A stretch of 64,000 nt of DNA from contig NZ_FTNI01000005.1 in assembly GCF_900156315.1 (NCBI RefSeq), forward strand, positions 124,001 to 188,000, given 5' to 3'. Positions 7,121-16,027 of this stretch are shown piece after piece. A program made the translations under genes and the position numbers. Position 1 is the first letter of the stretch. Each line of letters starts with the position of its first letter. The stretch comes from Microbispora rosea (GTDB lineage Bacteria > Actinomycetota > Actinomycetes > Streptosporangiales > Streptosporangiaceae). The notes beneath the pieces were generated by a model, which was given only the letters and a program-made list of their open reading frames with translations, was not told where the DNA came from and did not search any database.

Positions 7121-9973
7121 TCACACGCCGGTGATCGTCCACTGGTTGTTGGCGTTGTTGTTCGGCGTCCACATGCCGACGGTGGAGCCGGCGGTGGTGT
7201 AGCCCATGCCGTCGAGGGCGGTGCCGGTGCCCCGGTTGACGATCTGGTAGCGGCCGTTGCCGAGGTCGTTGAGCCGCCACTGCTGGTTGTTGCCGCCGTT
7301 CCAGGCCGCCTGCCTGGCGTTGGCGCCGTTGGCGGTGTTGCCCCAGCTGTCGGCCACCATGCCGTTGGTGCGGTTGACGATCCGATACCAGCCGCCGCCC
7401 AGGTCGACGAGCTGCCACTGGAGGTTCGTGCTGCCGTCCCAGTTCCACTGCTTGAGGTTCGACCCCGACGCCACGTTGCCGCCGCTGTCCAGCGCCAGGC
7501 CGGTGGAGGCGTTGGCGATCCGCACGTAGGTCGACGGCGTGGTGCCGCCGCCGGAACCGGTCAGGCGGTAGGTGCGGCCGGCCTGGCCGGGCAGCGCGAT
7601 GACGTCGGCCTCGGGCTTGGTGACGGTGACGGCGCCGCCGGTCTCGGCGTCGACCACCTGGTAGGTGCCGGTGAAGCTCCGGTTGCGCACGTTGACCGTG
7701 CCGGCGCGGTCGAATTTGACGAGGATCTCGGTGTTCCCATTGGAGCTCCAGGTCGCGCCCACGGTGTAGCCGCCGCGGCCCCGCAGGCCCTGCACCTTCC
7801 CGCTGGGCCACGCCGTGGGCAGTGCGGGCAGCACGTGCAGCTCGCCGTTGTGGCTCTGCAGCAGCATCTCGGCGATGCCGGAGGTGGCGCCGAAGTTGCC
7901 GTCGATCTGGAACGGCGGGTGCAGGTCGAACATGTTCGGCGCGAGCCGGTCGGTCCTCACCAGGAGGCCGATCAGGTTGCGTGCCCGGTTGCCCTCCTCC
8001 ATCCGCGCCCAGTAGTTGATCTTCCAGGCCAGCGACCAGCCGGTGCCGTCGTCGCCGCGCAATTCGAGGGTCCGCCGCGCCGCGTTGTAGAGGGTGGGGG
8101 TGCCGCGCTTGGTGATCTGGTTGCTGGGGTGCAGGCCGTACAAATGCGAGATGTGCCGGTGGTTCTGCTCGGTCTCCACCCAGTCGTACAGCCATTCCTG
8201 GATGTTGCCGCGCGAGCCGACCTTCATCGGAGGAAGCCGGTCCCTGGCGGCCAGGACCTGGGTCCGGAAGCTCGCGTCCGTGCCGAGGACCTCGCTGGCC
8301 TTGGCGCAGCCGTTGAACAGGTCGCGCAGGATCTGGTTGTCCATCGTCGGGCCGGCGCACACGCTGACACCCGAGTGGTGGGGAAGTTCGGGGGAGTTCG
8401 ACGGGTTCGTGACCAGGTAACCCAGGCTCGGCTCCTGCACGAGGGTGTCGAGGAAGAACTGCGCCGCGCCCTTCATCGCCGGGTAGTTCTGCCGGAGGAA
8501 GTCGACGTCGCCGGTGAACAGGTAGTGGTCCCAGATCATCGTGGCGAGCCAGGCGCCGCCGGTCTGCCACATGCCCCAGAGCGCGCCGTCGACGACGGAG
8601 CTGCCCCGCCATCCGTCGGTGTTGTGGTGGGTGACCCAGCCGCCGGCGTTGTACTGCACCCGGGCGGTGCGGGCGCCGGTCACCGTGAGGTCGTTGATCA
8701 TGCCGAACACCGGCTCGTAGCACTCCGACAGGTTCGTGGTGTCGGCGGGCCAGTAGTTCATCGGCAGGTTCGCGTTGAGGGTGTACTTGGAATCCCACGA
8801 CGGGCTGAGGGAGTCGTTCCAGATGCCCTGCAGGTTGGCCGGCTGGGTCCCCGGCCGCGAGGAGGAGATCAGCAGGTAGCGGCCGAACTGGAACAGCAGC
8901 ACCGAGAACTGCGGGTCGTTGGTGTTCGCGTGCTGGGCGATCCGCACGTCGGTCGGCTGGTCGGCCGCCGAGGTGCGGCCGAGGTCGAGCGTCGTGCGCC
9001 CGAACAGCCGCTGGTAGTCGGCGACGTGCCTGGAGCGCAGGTCGTCGTAGGTCCTGCCGCCGGCGGCGTTGAGGTAGCCCCGCGCGATGCCCTGGTAGTC
9101 GCCGCCGGTGTCCTTGTAGTTCACATAGCTGGAGCCGATGGAGATCAGCACGGTCACGCTGTTGGCGTTCCGCACCTGGAGGGTGCCGCCGGAGCTGCTG
9201 ACCGTGCCGCCGTCGGCCACGGCCTTGGCCAGCGCCAGGAATCTGACCTTGCCCGCCAGGCCACGCTGGTCGCCCGAGACGCCGTCGAGCGCCACCGTCG
9301 TGCCGTCCGGGCTGGAGCGCGTGGTCCGCTGTGGGCTGTCGAACGTCGCGGAGAACGTGATCGAGCCGCCCCTGTCGGCGGTGAGGCGGATGGCGATCAC
9401 CTGGTCCGGCGCGCTCGCGAACACCTCACGCCGATACCTCACGCCGTTCTGCAGGTACGACGTGGTCGTGGTGGCCGTGGTCAGGTCCAGGACACGGTTG
9501 TACTCCGAGACTCCGCTGCTGCTGCCGAAGGTGAGCCGCAGGTTGCCGACGGTCTGGTACGCCAGCTGGGCCGAGGGGTTGCCCAGCATGTTCTGGTCGA
9601 TGAGGCTCTGGGCCTGGCTCCACTGGTTCTGGAAGACCAGCTGCCGGATCTGGCCGAGCGCTCCCGCGCCCCTCGTGTTGCTCTGGTCGTACGGGCCGCC
9701 GGCCCAGATGGTGTCCTCGTTGAGCTGCAACCGCTCGGTGTCGACGTTGCCGAACACCATCGCGCCCAGCCGGCCGTTGCCGATCGGCAGCGCGCGCAGC
9801 CAGTCGGTGCCGGCGCTTTCGTCGTACCAGAGGGCCAGGTCGTTCGCGGCGCTCACCTCGGGAGGGGCCGCCACCGCGGCCCGCGCGACCGCCGTCCATT
9901 GGAACGGCGCCAGCGCGGCCCCGGCTCCGACCGCGCCGAATCGCAGCACTTGCCGTCGGGTGAAGTCAGACAA
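7121..9973 (-). CDS. Tat-exported GH95 alpha-L-fucosidase with ricin-type lectin domain
   Basis: A 950-residue secreted glycosidase. The N-terminus has a twin-arginine signal (TRRQVLRF, then a hydrophobic stretch ending near residue 35). Next come the GH95 N-terminal beta domain (WYDESA..., [15 protein letters not shown]), a long alpha/alpha barrel with [14 protein letters not shown] and [19 protein letters not shown], and a C-terminal beta domain. The last ~135 residues form a ricin-B/CBM13 trefoil with three repeated QW motifs ([25 protein letters not shown]). GH95 enzymes are mostly alpha-1,2-L-fucosidases, but some act on L-galactosides, so the substrate is open. The start codon appears to be TTG at 9973, with GGAGAAG upstream; the nearest ATG is out of frame. 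No LacI-type operator was found upstream. Confidence 0.9.
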   Translation of the reverse strand: MSDFTRRQVLRFGAVGAGAALAPFQWTAVARAAVAAPPEVSAANDLALWYDESAGTDWLRALPIGNGRLGAMVFGNVDTERLQLNEDTIWAGGPYDQSNTRGAGALGQIRQLVFQNQWSQAQSLIDQNMLGNPSAQLAYQTVGNLRLTFGSSSGVSEYNRVLDLTTATTTTSYLQNGVRYRREVFASAPDQVIAIRLTADRGGSITFSATFDSPQRTTRSSPDGTTVALDGVSGDQRGLAGKVRFLALAKAVADGGTVSSSGGTLQVRNANSVTVLISIGSSYVNYKDTGGDYQGIARGYLNAAGGRTYDDLRSRHVADYQRLFGRTTLDLGRTSAADQPTDVRIAQHANTNDPQFSVLLFQFGRYLLISSSRPGTQPANLQGIWNDSLSPSWDSKYTLNANLPMNYWPADTTNLSECYEPVFGMINDLTVTGARTARVQYNAGGWVTHHNTDGWRGSSVVDGALWGMWQTGGAWLATMIWDHYLFTGDVDFLRQNYPAMKGAAQFFLDTLVQEPSLGYLVTNPSNSPELPHHSGVSVCAGPTMDNQILRDLFNGCAKASEVLGTDASFRTQVLAARDRLPPMKVGSRGNIQEWLYDWVETEQNHRHISHLYGLHPSNQITKRGTPTLYNAARRTLELRGDDGTGWSLAWKINYWARMEEGNRARNLIGLLVRTDRLAPNMFDLHPPFQIDGNFGATSGIAEMLLQSHNGELHVLPALPTAWPSGKVQGLRGRGGYTVGATWSSNGNTEILVKFDRAGTVNVRNRSFTGTYQVVDAETGGAVTVTKPEADVIALPGQAGRTYRLTGSGGGTTPSTYVRIANASTGLALDSGGNVASGSNLKQWNWDGSTNLQWQLVDLGGGWYRIVNRTNGMVADSWGNTANGANARQAAWNGGNNQQWRLNDLGNGRYQIVNRGTGTALDGMGYTTAGSTVGMWTPNNNANNQWTITGV

Positions 9974-9997
9974 TTCACTTCTCCAAGTCCATGGGGG

Positions 9998-10035
9998 GTA
10001 GGGACACGGGGTAGGGACACGGGGGTAGGGACACT
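9998..10035. repeat. Three direct GTAGGGACAC repeats upstream of GH95 gene
   Basis: GTAGGGACAC occurs at 9998, 10011 and 10025 (spacing 13 and 14 bases), 25-60 bases upstream of the GH95 start. The copies could be regulator half-sites or slippage products; the sequence does not tell which. Confidence 0.55.
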
Positions 10036-10125
10036 CGGAATCGTTTCGACAGTTCCGGCCAGGGCTCCGCTCCGGGCCTGTCCGGAGTCAACGGGACATC
10101 GATTGGCGCGACCTGCCGCGATCGG

Positions 10126-11508
10126 TCACGGGCTGGTGCAGGTGAGCGGGGGAGCCGACGGCGTGCCGGTGGCCAGGAACCCGAAGGTGGCCGAGCCGGA
10201 CGCGGGGATCGTGCCGTTGTAGGAGGCGTTCTTCACCGTCACCGCGGAACCGCTCGTGCTCAGCGTGCCGTTCCACAGCTGGGTGATCGACTGGCCGCTG
10301 CCGAGCGTCCACCTGACGGTCCAGCCCTGGACCGCCGAGGCGCCCGCCGTCACCGTGACCGACGCCTGGTAGCCGCCGGGCCACGAGTTCACCGTGTGGT
10401 ACTCGGCCGCGCAGGCGCCCGGCGGCGGCGGTGAGGGACTGGCGGACGGGGACGGCGAGGGCGAGGGAGATGGGGACGGCGAGGGGGAGGGGGATGACGA
10501 GGGCGAGGCGCTCGGCGACGGCGACGACCCGCCCGGCGGCACGTACGGGCACGTGTCGCGGTACATCGAGATGCCGGTGGAGTCCGCCAGCGGGCACAGG
10601 AACCGGGTGTACCGGGTGTCGTCGTCCACCCAGATCTTCAGCCACGGGATCAGCACCCGCATCTCGGTCGTGTTGGCCCGCGTCGCGAACAGGTGGTCCA
10701 CCCCGGTGATCTCCACCCACGCGCTCGGCGTCGTGGCCGGCAGCGTGCCGTACAGCCCGTTGAGATACGACCGCGTGACGGTCGTGTCCCGCTGCCCGGA
10801 GATGAACATCGTCGGCACCCGGTCGTCGTAGAGGTCGTAGTTGCCCACGGGAGAGCCGGGCGCGAGCCCGACCCCGGCCTTGAGGGAGGGCCGCCGGAGC
10901 AGCGCGCTGAGGACCCCCGCGCCGCCCGCCGAGTGTCCGACGACCGACAACCTGTTCGGGTCGACCCGGTCGCGTACCGGACTGCGCTGGGTGAGGTAGT
11001 CCAGGGCGGCGAGCAGCTGGGTCCCGCGGGCGTCCGCGCTGTCGGTGCGGCTGTTGGTCTCGATGCCGATCACCACGAAGCCGAACGAGGCGAGCCAGGG
11101 CCCCATCCAGGCCTCTTCGTCGGCGAACAGGGCGGAGTAGCCCGGCACGATCGCGACTCCGCCGAACGTTCCCTGGCTGGTGTCGGTCGGGTAGTAGACG
11201 ACTCCGCCGCCGAAGCCGTTGCCGGCCGGCACGCTGGTCTGGGCGGTCGCGAAGGTCCCCCTGGTGGCCGCGACGCTCTCCACGGTCGGGTTCGGCCCGC
11301 GCTGGAAGGGATTGTCCGCGGCCGACGCCGGGCCGGTCGCGATGGCCGCCGACAACAGCCCGAGGACGGCCACCACCGCCGCCACCGTCCAGCCCATCGC
11401 CCGGCCTGTCGCCCGCCGGAGCGACCGGCTCCGCGAGCCGGGCCCGGACGCGGACGGGTCCGCGGGTGGCCGCCGGGTTCCCGGCGGCGGAACGGCGCGT
11501 GCGCCCAT
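10126..11508 (-). CDS. Secreted cutinase/PETase-like polyester hydrolase fused to CBM2
   Basis: A 460-residue exported alpha/beta hydrolase. The ATG at 11508 has GGAGG seven bases upstream. The signal peptide ends near ASA at residue 63 after an unusually long polar N-region. The catalytic domain (64-325) closely follows the Thermobifida cutinase pattern: NPFQRGPNPT, GFGGGVVYYP, oxyanion Tyr124 in PGY, nucleophile Ser193 in GHSAGGAG, Asp241 in GQRDTT, His272 in GVDHLF, and Cys305/Cys320 placed like the C-terminal disulfide. A Ser-Pro repeat linker (about 327-365) leads to a family-2 cellulose-binding module (about 366-460) bounded by Cys residues. It probably cleaves cutin-like polyesters while bound to plant cell wall. 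The residue after Ser193 is Ala, where characterised cutinases have Met. A LacI-type operator lies about 490 bases upstream. Confidence 0.88.
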   Translation of the reverse strand: MGARAVPPPGTRRPPADPSASGPGSRSRSLRRATGRAMGWTVAAVVAVLGLLSAAIATGPASAADNPFQRGPNPTVESVAATRGTFATAQTSVPAGNGFGGGVVYYPTDTSQGTFGGVAIVPGYSALFADEEAWMGPWLASFGFVVIGIETNSRTDSADARGTQLLAALDYLTQRSPVRDRVDPNRLSVVGHSAGGAGVLSALLRRPSLKAGVGLAPGSPVGNYDLYDDRVPTMFISGQRDTTVTRSYLNGLYGTLPATTPSAWVEITGVDHLFATRANTTEMRVLIPWLKIWVDDDTRYTRFLCPLADSTGISMYRDTCPYVPPGGSSPSPSASPSSSPSPSPSPSPSPSPSPSASPSPPPPGACAAEYHTVNSWPGGYQASVTVTAGASAVQGWTVRWTLGSGQSITQLWNGTLSTSGSAVTVKNASYNGTIPASGSATFGFLATGTPSAPPLTCTSP

Positions 11509-12386
11509 GCCTGAGCCTCCATCACTGCGACCAGAGAAAGGGGAAACGCGGGGGCATTCAGCGCTGGACGCCGTGCTCTCGGGCAAGGAGCGCACACCAC
11601 GAGGGCGTCGCGAACGGCAGGCCTCCGCCCCGCGCACCACCACCGGACAGCGGGAGACCGCCTCGGGGCTCAGTGTGGAAACCTCGCCGAAATGTGTCAA
11701 GAGTAGGGTTCCGCCGAGAAAGTCCGGCGCAGCGTAAACCATCCCGTGATCTCGAACCGCCGCGGCCGGTGTGTGATCCGGGAGCGCAGTCATCGGATGA
11801 ACGTTTCATTCACCGTCGTCGCCGGGAAGCTCCGAGAGTTCCCTGATGCGGCAGCTGGGCCGCGTTCGCGCCCTCCCGCGTTCGGGTCCGCACCTATCGC
11901 GCCACTTGACAGCGGGCTCACGCCTCCGCTTTGCTCCGCTCCACCACCACCGGCCGATCTCTCGATGTGGAGGAGGACGAAGACGAGGGCAAAATGTTAA
12001 CGCTAACAATCATCCGAGGGCATGCCGGCCGCTAGCGCGTCCGAGGCGGGGCCAAGAGGCACCCGTTGGCGGTCACGACCGAAGCCTCGCTCGGTGCGGA
12101 AGCACTCGGTGAATCCCTCCCGCTTGGGCACCAGCCGATCACCTACCCGCGGGTCGGCCACTCCGCGGGCCCTTCCACGTTCCGGGCGTACGACACGGCG
12201 CGCAATACGGTCTCGGTGCCGGCTCTGTTCGGGCGGGAGTGCAGTCTCGGGGACGCGGGCGCATGCGTTCGCCCACGACATGAATCACTGACGCTTCTCA
12301 CCATGCGGGCGCCGCGCCTCGCCGCCCAGCTGGGCACCGCGGTGCTGCTGACGTTGAGCGGCGAGCTGCGGCTGGTCAGCCCAGGG
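11509..12386. other. 878-base gap with operator but no clear gene
   Basis: No reading frame here looks genuine: starts lack ribosome sites and translations show no family motif. The only clear element is the LacI-type operator at 11995-12008. The part from 11900 to 12350 is somewhat less GC-rich than the neighbours. It could hold a long leader for the CBM2 hydrolase gene or a decayed gene that once used the operator. Confidence 0.5.
11995..12008. promoter_or_regulatory. LacI-type operator in long intergenic gap
   Basis: TGTTAACGCTAACA, one base from the perfect palindrome TGTTAGCGCTAACA. Its nearest downstream start is the CBM2 hydrolase gene (487 bases away, minus strand). On the other side is only the 3' end of the serine-hydrolase gene. 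Either a long leader is involved or the original target is gone. Confidence 0.7.
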
Positions 12387-13631
12387 TCACAGGCCGTAGG
12401 ACGGGAACAGGTCCGTATTCGGCCAGGAGGTGACTCGGTCGGCCGCCACGTGCAACGGGTAGTCGATGTCAGCGGTGTAGTTCTGGCCCAAGGCGTCGTC
12501 CCACCGGTTGAAGAGCACGATCCAGCTCAGCCCGTCATACCGCCGGACCATGAGGGTGGAGGTGCCGGGATACGCCCCGTCGTGCCACGTGTTCAGGGCG
12601 CTGCCGATGGGGCGGACAGACCAGCCCATGCCGTAGTAAGAGCCGCTCCATGGGACTCCGTCGGGCGGGGCGAACATCTGCCCGATCGTCGACGAGGTGA
12701 GCAGGCCGGGAGCGTCGAAGATCGTGGTGAACTTCGCCATGTCGACGGCCGAGGAGAGCCAGGCGCCGTGCGCGGCCATGTTCTCGAGATTGAACGTCCC
12801 GTACGGCAGGGGCACCTGAGCCCCGGAGTCGTCCATCACTGTCGTATCGCTGTACGGCGAATAGTAGGGGACCTCCGTGGACCGCCGTAGGCTCTGCGCC
12901 GTGCGGCCCTGCGCCATCCGGGTGATCTTCACCGGGGAGAGCACGTTCTGCCGCACGTAGGTGGCGTACGGCAGGCCGGTGACAGTCTCGATGACCTTGC
13001 CGAGCAGCATGTAGCCGTAGTTCGAGTAGGCGTACCTCAGGCCGGGGTCGAAGTCCAGCGTGCGCGTGGACACGTAGTCCATGATGTTCGCCTGCGTCAC
13101 CGGCAGCGACACCTGGAGTGCGCTGCTGATGGTGGAATCCTCCCGGTACATCGGATCGAACCCGGATACGGAGCGATCCCAGCCGCCAAGGTGTTGCAGC
13201 AGGTGACGCACGGTGACGTTGCCGAGGCGGGAGTCGGCGGCCGTGCTGAGCCCCAGCATCGGAGCCACCGTGGCCGACAGACTGAGCCTGCCGTCCTGGA
13301 CAAGCTTCATGATCGCGGTGGCCGTGACCGGCTTGCTCACGCTGGCCAGGCGGAACAACGACGTCGGCTGGGCCAGGACCGGGCCCGACGTGGAGTTGTA
13401 TCCCCGCGCGAGCATCAGCTTGCCCTGCCGCACCACGGCGAGCGAAGCGTACGGGATGCTCCGCGACTCCATGAAGCTTCTCATCAGGTCGTCGAAGGGC
13501 GGTAGCGAGCCCGAGCCGGTGACCGTCCAGGGAGGGGGAGTGTCGGCCGCGATCGCCGAGCGGGCGGGCAGCGCGGCGGCTCCCATGACGGTGCCCGCGA
13601 GCAGGCGCAGCGAATCCCTGCGAGTCAGCAT
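12387..13631 (-). CDS. Secreted serine hydrolase, beta-lactamase/DD-peptidase family
   Basis: A 414-residue exported member of the class C beta-lactamase/D-alanyl-D-alanine carboxypeptidase/esterase superfamily. The N-terminus has an Arg-Arg pair and a hydrophobic stretch ending near SAIAA, fitting a Tat or Sec signal. The three active-site motifs are present: SxxK as Ser97-Val-Ser-Lys100, YxN as Tyr202-Ser-Asn204, and HDG at His350-Gly352 in place of KTG. HxG versions are usual in esterases and peptidases of this family rather than true beta-lactamases, so antibiotic hydrolysis should not be assumed. The ribosome site is weak. It stands alone between intergenic gaps, and the substrate is unknown. 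Confidence 0.88.
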   Translation of the reverse strand: MLTRRDSLRLLAGTVMGAAALPARSAIAADTPPPWTVTGSGSLPPFDDLMRSFMESRSIPYASLAVVRQGKLMLARGYNSTSGPVLAQPTSLFRLASVSKPVTATAIMKLVQDGRLSLSATVAPMLGLSTAADSRLGNVTVRHLLQHLGGWDRSVSGFDPMYREDSTISSALQVSLPVTQANIMDYVSTRTLDFDPGLRYAYSNYGYMLLGKVIETVTGLPYATYVRQNVLSPVKITRMAQGRTAQSLRRSTEVPYYSPYSDTTVMDDSGAQVPLPYGTFNLENMAAHGAWLSSAVDMAKFTTIFDAPGLLTSSTIGQMFAPPDGVPWSGSYYGMGWSVRPIGSALNTWHDGAYPGTSTLMVRRYDGLSWIVLFNRWDDALGQNYTADIDYPLHVAADRVTSWPNTDLFPSYGL

Positions 13632-13834
13632 GAGTGGATCCCCGTTCTCCGGTCAGCTGGAACTATGGACAGCAATAAGAGCGAAGATCGTGCTTTAGTG
13701 TGACATCCACATCGAACCTTTGTGATCGTGACTAGCGGCCGTCTTCGATGGCTTGCGGTGATTTCCGGACCCCCTCCGCCTCCTCCACCGGCCTGACCGG
13801 AAAGATCAGGCCGGTTCGGCCCTCTCGTGGGTGG

Positions 13835-14010
13835 CTACGAGTTGTGGATGCGGATCGTCATCCGGGGACAGTTGTCCAGACGGCCGTAGTAGCTGTTGGT
13901 CAGGCCGGAGATCCGCCAGCGGTCGGTGGCACCCGTGCCGCGGCCGACGACGTGGCCGGTGGTGGCGTCGACGACCTTCCAGCGGATCTCGCTCGCGTCG
14001 CACAGCGGTC
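13835..14010 (-). pseudogene. Probable C-terminal remnant of a small secreted protein gene
   Basis: The frame ending at 13835 translates to a coherent segment, CDASEIRWKVVDATTGHVVG through to a TAG, with beta-strand character and two Cys residues. It resembles the end of small secreted actinobacterial proteins. The frame stays open to a GTG at 14092 that overlaps the trmO stop, but the part before about 14010 contains a rare TTA codon and no signal peptide. The 5' half therefore seems lost. It could instead be a short intact 85-residue ORF coupled to trmO. Confidence 0.4.
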
Positions 14011-14088
14011 CCAGGTGAGCGAAGAGGAGACGGTGGCGACGTCCCCTCAAGGAGTTGAATCTACAATGTAAAGGGGCCTGGACGATTG

Positions 14089-14508
14089 TCACCGCTCGGC
14101 AGCGTCGAGCACAGGCTTGACGTCGATCACAGGAGTGCCGTCGATGGCCTCCAGGGGGTGCACACGCAGTCCCCGTGCCGGGTCGGCCTCCAGGACCGTG
14201 ACCCGGTGCAGGCCGATCGGGTTGGGGCGGTCCGGGGAGCGGGTGGCGAACACGCCGGTCAACGGGTTGCTCGTCTCCCCGCGTGGGTGGATGCGCAGGG
14301 TCTCGCGGTCGGCCTGGTGGAACCAGGTGAGGACGAGCACCTCGTCGCCCGCCGTCACCCCGTCGAGCGCCTCCGCGACGGCCGGGTCGACCTCCAGCCA
14401 GGCGTCCGGCGCGCCCTCGCGCCCCTGCCGCGGCGCCTCGCCGCGATCGGTCAGCACGGACCGCACGACTCCGACGGGCCGCACGCTGAATGTCCCGGGC
14501 TCACTCAT
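14089..14508 (-). CDS. trmO: tRNA (N6-threonylcarbamoyladenosine37-N6)-methyltransferase TrmO
   Basis: A 139-residue member of the UPF0066/TrmO family, which methylates t6A37 in some tRNAs using S-adenosylmethionine. The signature TRSPDRPNPIGLHRVTV is present, as are the early VRPVGVVRS strand and the WLEVDP and LVLTWFHQAD segments. The ATG at 14508 has AAGGAGAGG upstream. The protein is at the short end of the family and lacks the extra C-terminal domain of the E. coli protein. It is divergent from the YceI gene with only about 34 bases between starts. Confidence 0.88.
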   Translation of the reverse strand: MSEPGTFSVRPVGVVRSVLTDRGEAPRQGREGAPDAWLEVDPAVAEALDGVTAGDEVLVLTWFHQADRETLRIHPRGETSNPLTGVFATRSPDRPNPIGLHRVTVLEADPARGLRVHPLEAIDGTPVIDVKPVLDAAER

Positions 14509-14542
14509 GATCCCTCTCCTTTCGGGTGATTGGATCACCACG

Positions 14543-15151
14543 ATGTCATCCGGCACCGACATCTCCGGTCCGTTCCGCGGGAATGCCCACGGAATGGACG
14601 TCGAGGCGGGCACGTACGCGTTGGGGCCGAGGTCCGGCCGGCTCCTGGTCCTCACCGGCCGCGCCGGGCTGGGCGCCAAGGCCGGGCACGATCTGACGAT
14701 GGAGGTCACGCGGTGGCGAGGCGAGGCGGTCGTGACGCCGGGCGACCCGGCGGGCTGCCGGGTGACGGTGGAGGCCGAGGTGGCCTCGATGCGGGTCAGG
14801 GAGGGCACGGGCGGGGTCAAGCCGCTCACCGACTCCGACCGGGTCGAGATCGAGAAGAACATGCGCAACAAGGTCCTCAAGGCGGACCAGCACCCACTGG
14901 TCACGTTCCGCTCGACCCGGGTCGGGGGCGATCCCGAGGCGTTCCACGTCGAGGGGGACCTGACGATCGCAGGCGTCACCCGGCCCGTCACGGTCGACGG
15001 CGCGCTCGCGGGCGGCCGGGCGCGCGGACGGGCGACCGTCGTGCAGTCCGCGTGGGGCATCCGCCCCTACACCGCGTTCTTCGGGGCGCTCAAGCTGCGC
15101 GACGAGGTCGAGGTCATCTTCGACGTACGGCTGGGGGAGGGGCGGGGCTGA
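14543..15151 (+). CDS. YceI-family lipocalin-like protein
   Basis: A 202-residue YceI domain protein, a beta-barrel fold that binds polyisoprenoids or other amphiphiles. Typical features are GTYALGPRSGRL, AGLGAKAGHDLTMEV, the DxxxMRNKVLKADQHPLVTFRS segment and GDLTIAGVTRPV, ending in AFFGALKLRDEVEVIFDV. There is no signal peptide, so it is probably cytosolic. The ATG at 14543 is used here; an in-frame ATG at 14594 would start right at the domain and leave more room for the divergent promoter. Ligand and role are unknown. Confidence 0.85.
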   Translation: MSSGTDISGPFRGNAHGMDVEAGTYALGPRSGRLLVLTGRAGLGAKAGHDLTMEVTRWRGEAVVTPGDPAGCRVTVEAEVASMRVREGTGGVKPLTDSDRVEIEKNMRNKVLKADQHPLVTFRSTRVGGDPEAFHVEGDLTIAGVTRPVTVDGALAGGRARGRATVVQSAWGIRPYTAFFGALKLRDEVEVIFDVRLGEGRG

Positions 15152-15181
15152 CGACTACGGCGTGTCGGGCACCATGGATGC

Positions 15182-16027
15182 GTGACTGTGGTGCGCGACG
15201 CGGGGATTGCCGAGCGGTGGGGGATGCTCACCGATCTCGTGGCCGACGGCGAGGTGGTGGTCCTCAGCGGGGCCGGCCTTTCGACCGAATCCGGGATCCC
15301 GGACTACCGGGGGGAGACCGGGCGCAGGCGCAGAGCCGAGCCGATGACCTACCAGACCTTCGTGAGCAGCGCCCCCGCCCGCAGGCGCTACTGGGCGCGC
15401 AGCCATCTGGGGTGGCGTCACATCGTGGACGCCGCGCCCAATGACGGGCACCTCGCGGTCGCCGAGCTGCAGCGCCGCGGCCTGGTCGCGGGGATCATCA
15501 CCCAGAACGTGGACGGCCTGCACCAGGCGGCGGGCGCGCACGGGGTCGTGGAACTGCACGGCAGCCTGCATCGGGTGCGCTGCCTGGACTGCGGCCACCG
15601 CACCTCGCGGCGCGTGCTCGACCACAGGCTGCGCGCGGCCAACCCGGGGTGGCAGGCCAGCTCGGAGATGATCAACCCGGACGGCGACGCCGTCCTGGCC
15701 GTGGACGAGATCGAGACGTTCCGCATGGTGGACTGCGAGGGCTGCGGCGGCGTGCTCAAGCCCGACGTGGTGTTCTTCGGCGAGAACGTGCCGCCGTCAC
15801 GGGTCGAGGAGTGCTACGCGCTGACCGAGCGGGCCGGTCTGCTGCTGGTGCTGGGGTCCTCGCTGACCGTCATGTCCGGATACCGATTCGTCCGGCGCGC
15901 CGCGGTCTGCTCCATCCCCGTCGCGATCATCAACCAGGGGCCGACCCGGGGCGACGGCGAGGCGCTGATGACCTTCGACGCCCCGCTCGGCGCGACCCTC
16001 ACCACCCTCCTGCGCGGCATCTCCTAG
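15182..16027 (+). CDS. Sir2-family NAD-dependent protein deacylase (sirtuin)
   Basis: A 281-residue class I-like sirtuin that removes acyl groups from lysine while consuming NAD. NAD-binding motifs [15 protein letters not shown] (30-44) and TQNVDGLH (108-114) are intact, with catalytic His126 in ELHGS. Zinc ligands are Cys134/Cys137 and Cys185/Cys188, separated by a long insert. [11 protein letters not shown] and [13 protein letters not shown] complete the core. The start is a GTG at 15182 with only a weak upstream ribosome site. The TAG stop interlocks with that of convergent cbiX in a shared CTAG. Targets are unknown. Confidence 0.92.
   Translation: MTVVRDAGIAERWGMLTDLVADGEVVVLSGAGLSTESGIPDYRGETGRRRRAEPMTYQTFVSSAPARRRYWARSHLGWRHIVDAAPNDGHLAVAELQRRGLVAGIITQNVDGLHQAAGAHGVVELHGSLHRVRCLDCGHRTSRRVLDHRLRAANPGWQASSEMINPDGDAVLAVDEIETFRMVDCEGCGGVLKPDVVFFGENVPPSRVEECYALTERAGLLLVLGSSLTVMSGYRFVRRAAVCSIPVAIINQGPTRGDGEALMTFDAPLGATLTTLLRGIS

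Noticed and set aside
12003-12337. Short ORFs right of the 11995 operator
   Set aside because: None has a ribosome site or conserved pattern, and readings on both strands look equally random.
12387-13631. Antibiotic-resistance beta-lactamase
   Set aside because: It has HDG instead of KTG at the third motif and lacks specific class C features, so a peptidase or esterase role is as likely.
16024-16027. Interlocked TAG stops in CTAG as a special signal (also at 59473-59476)
   Set aside because: A CTAG shared by convergent stops is a natural result of tight packing and needs no further explanation.
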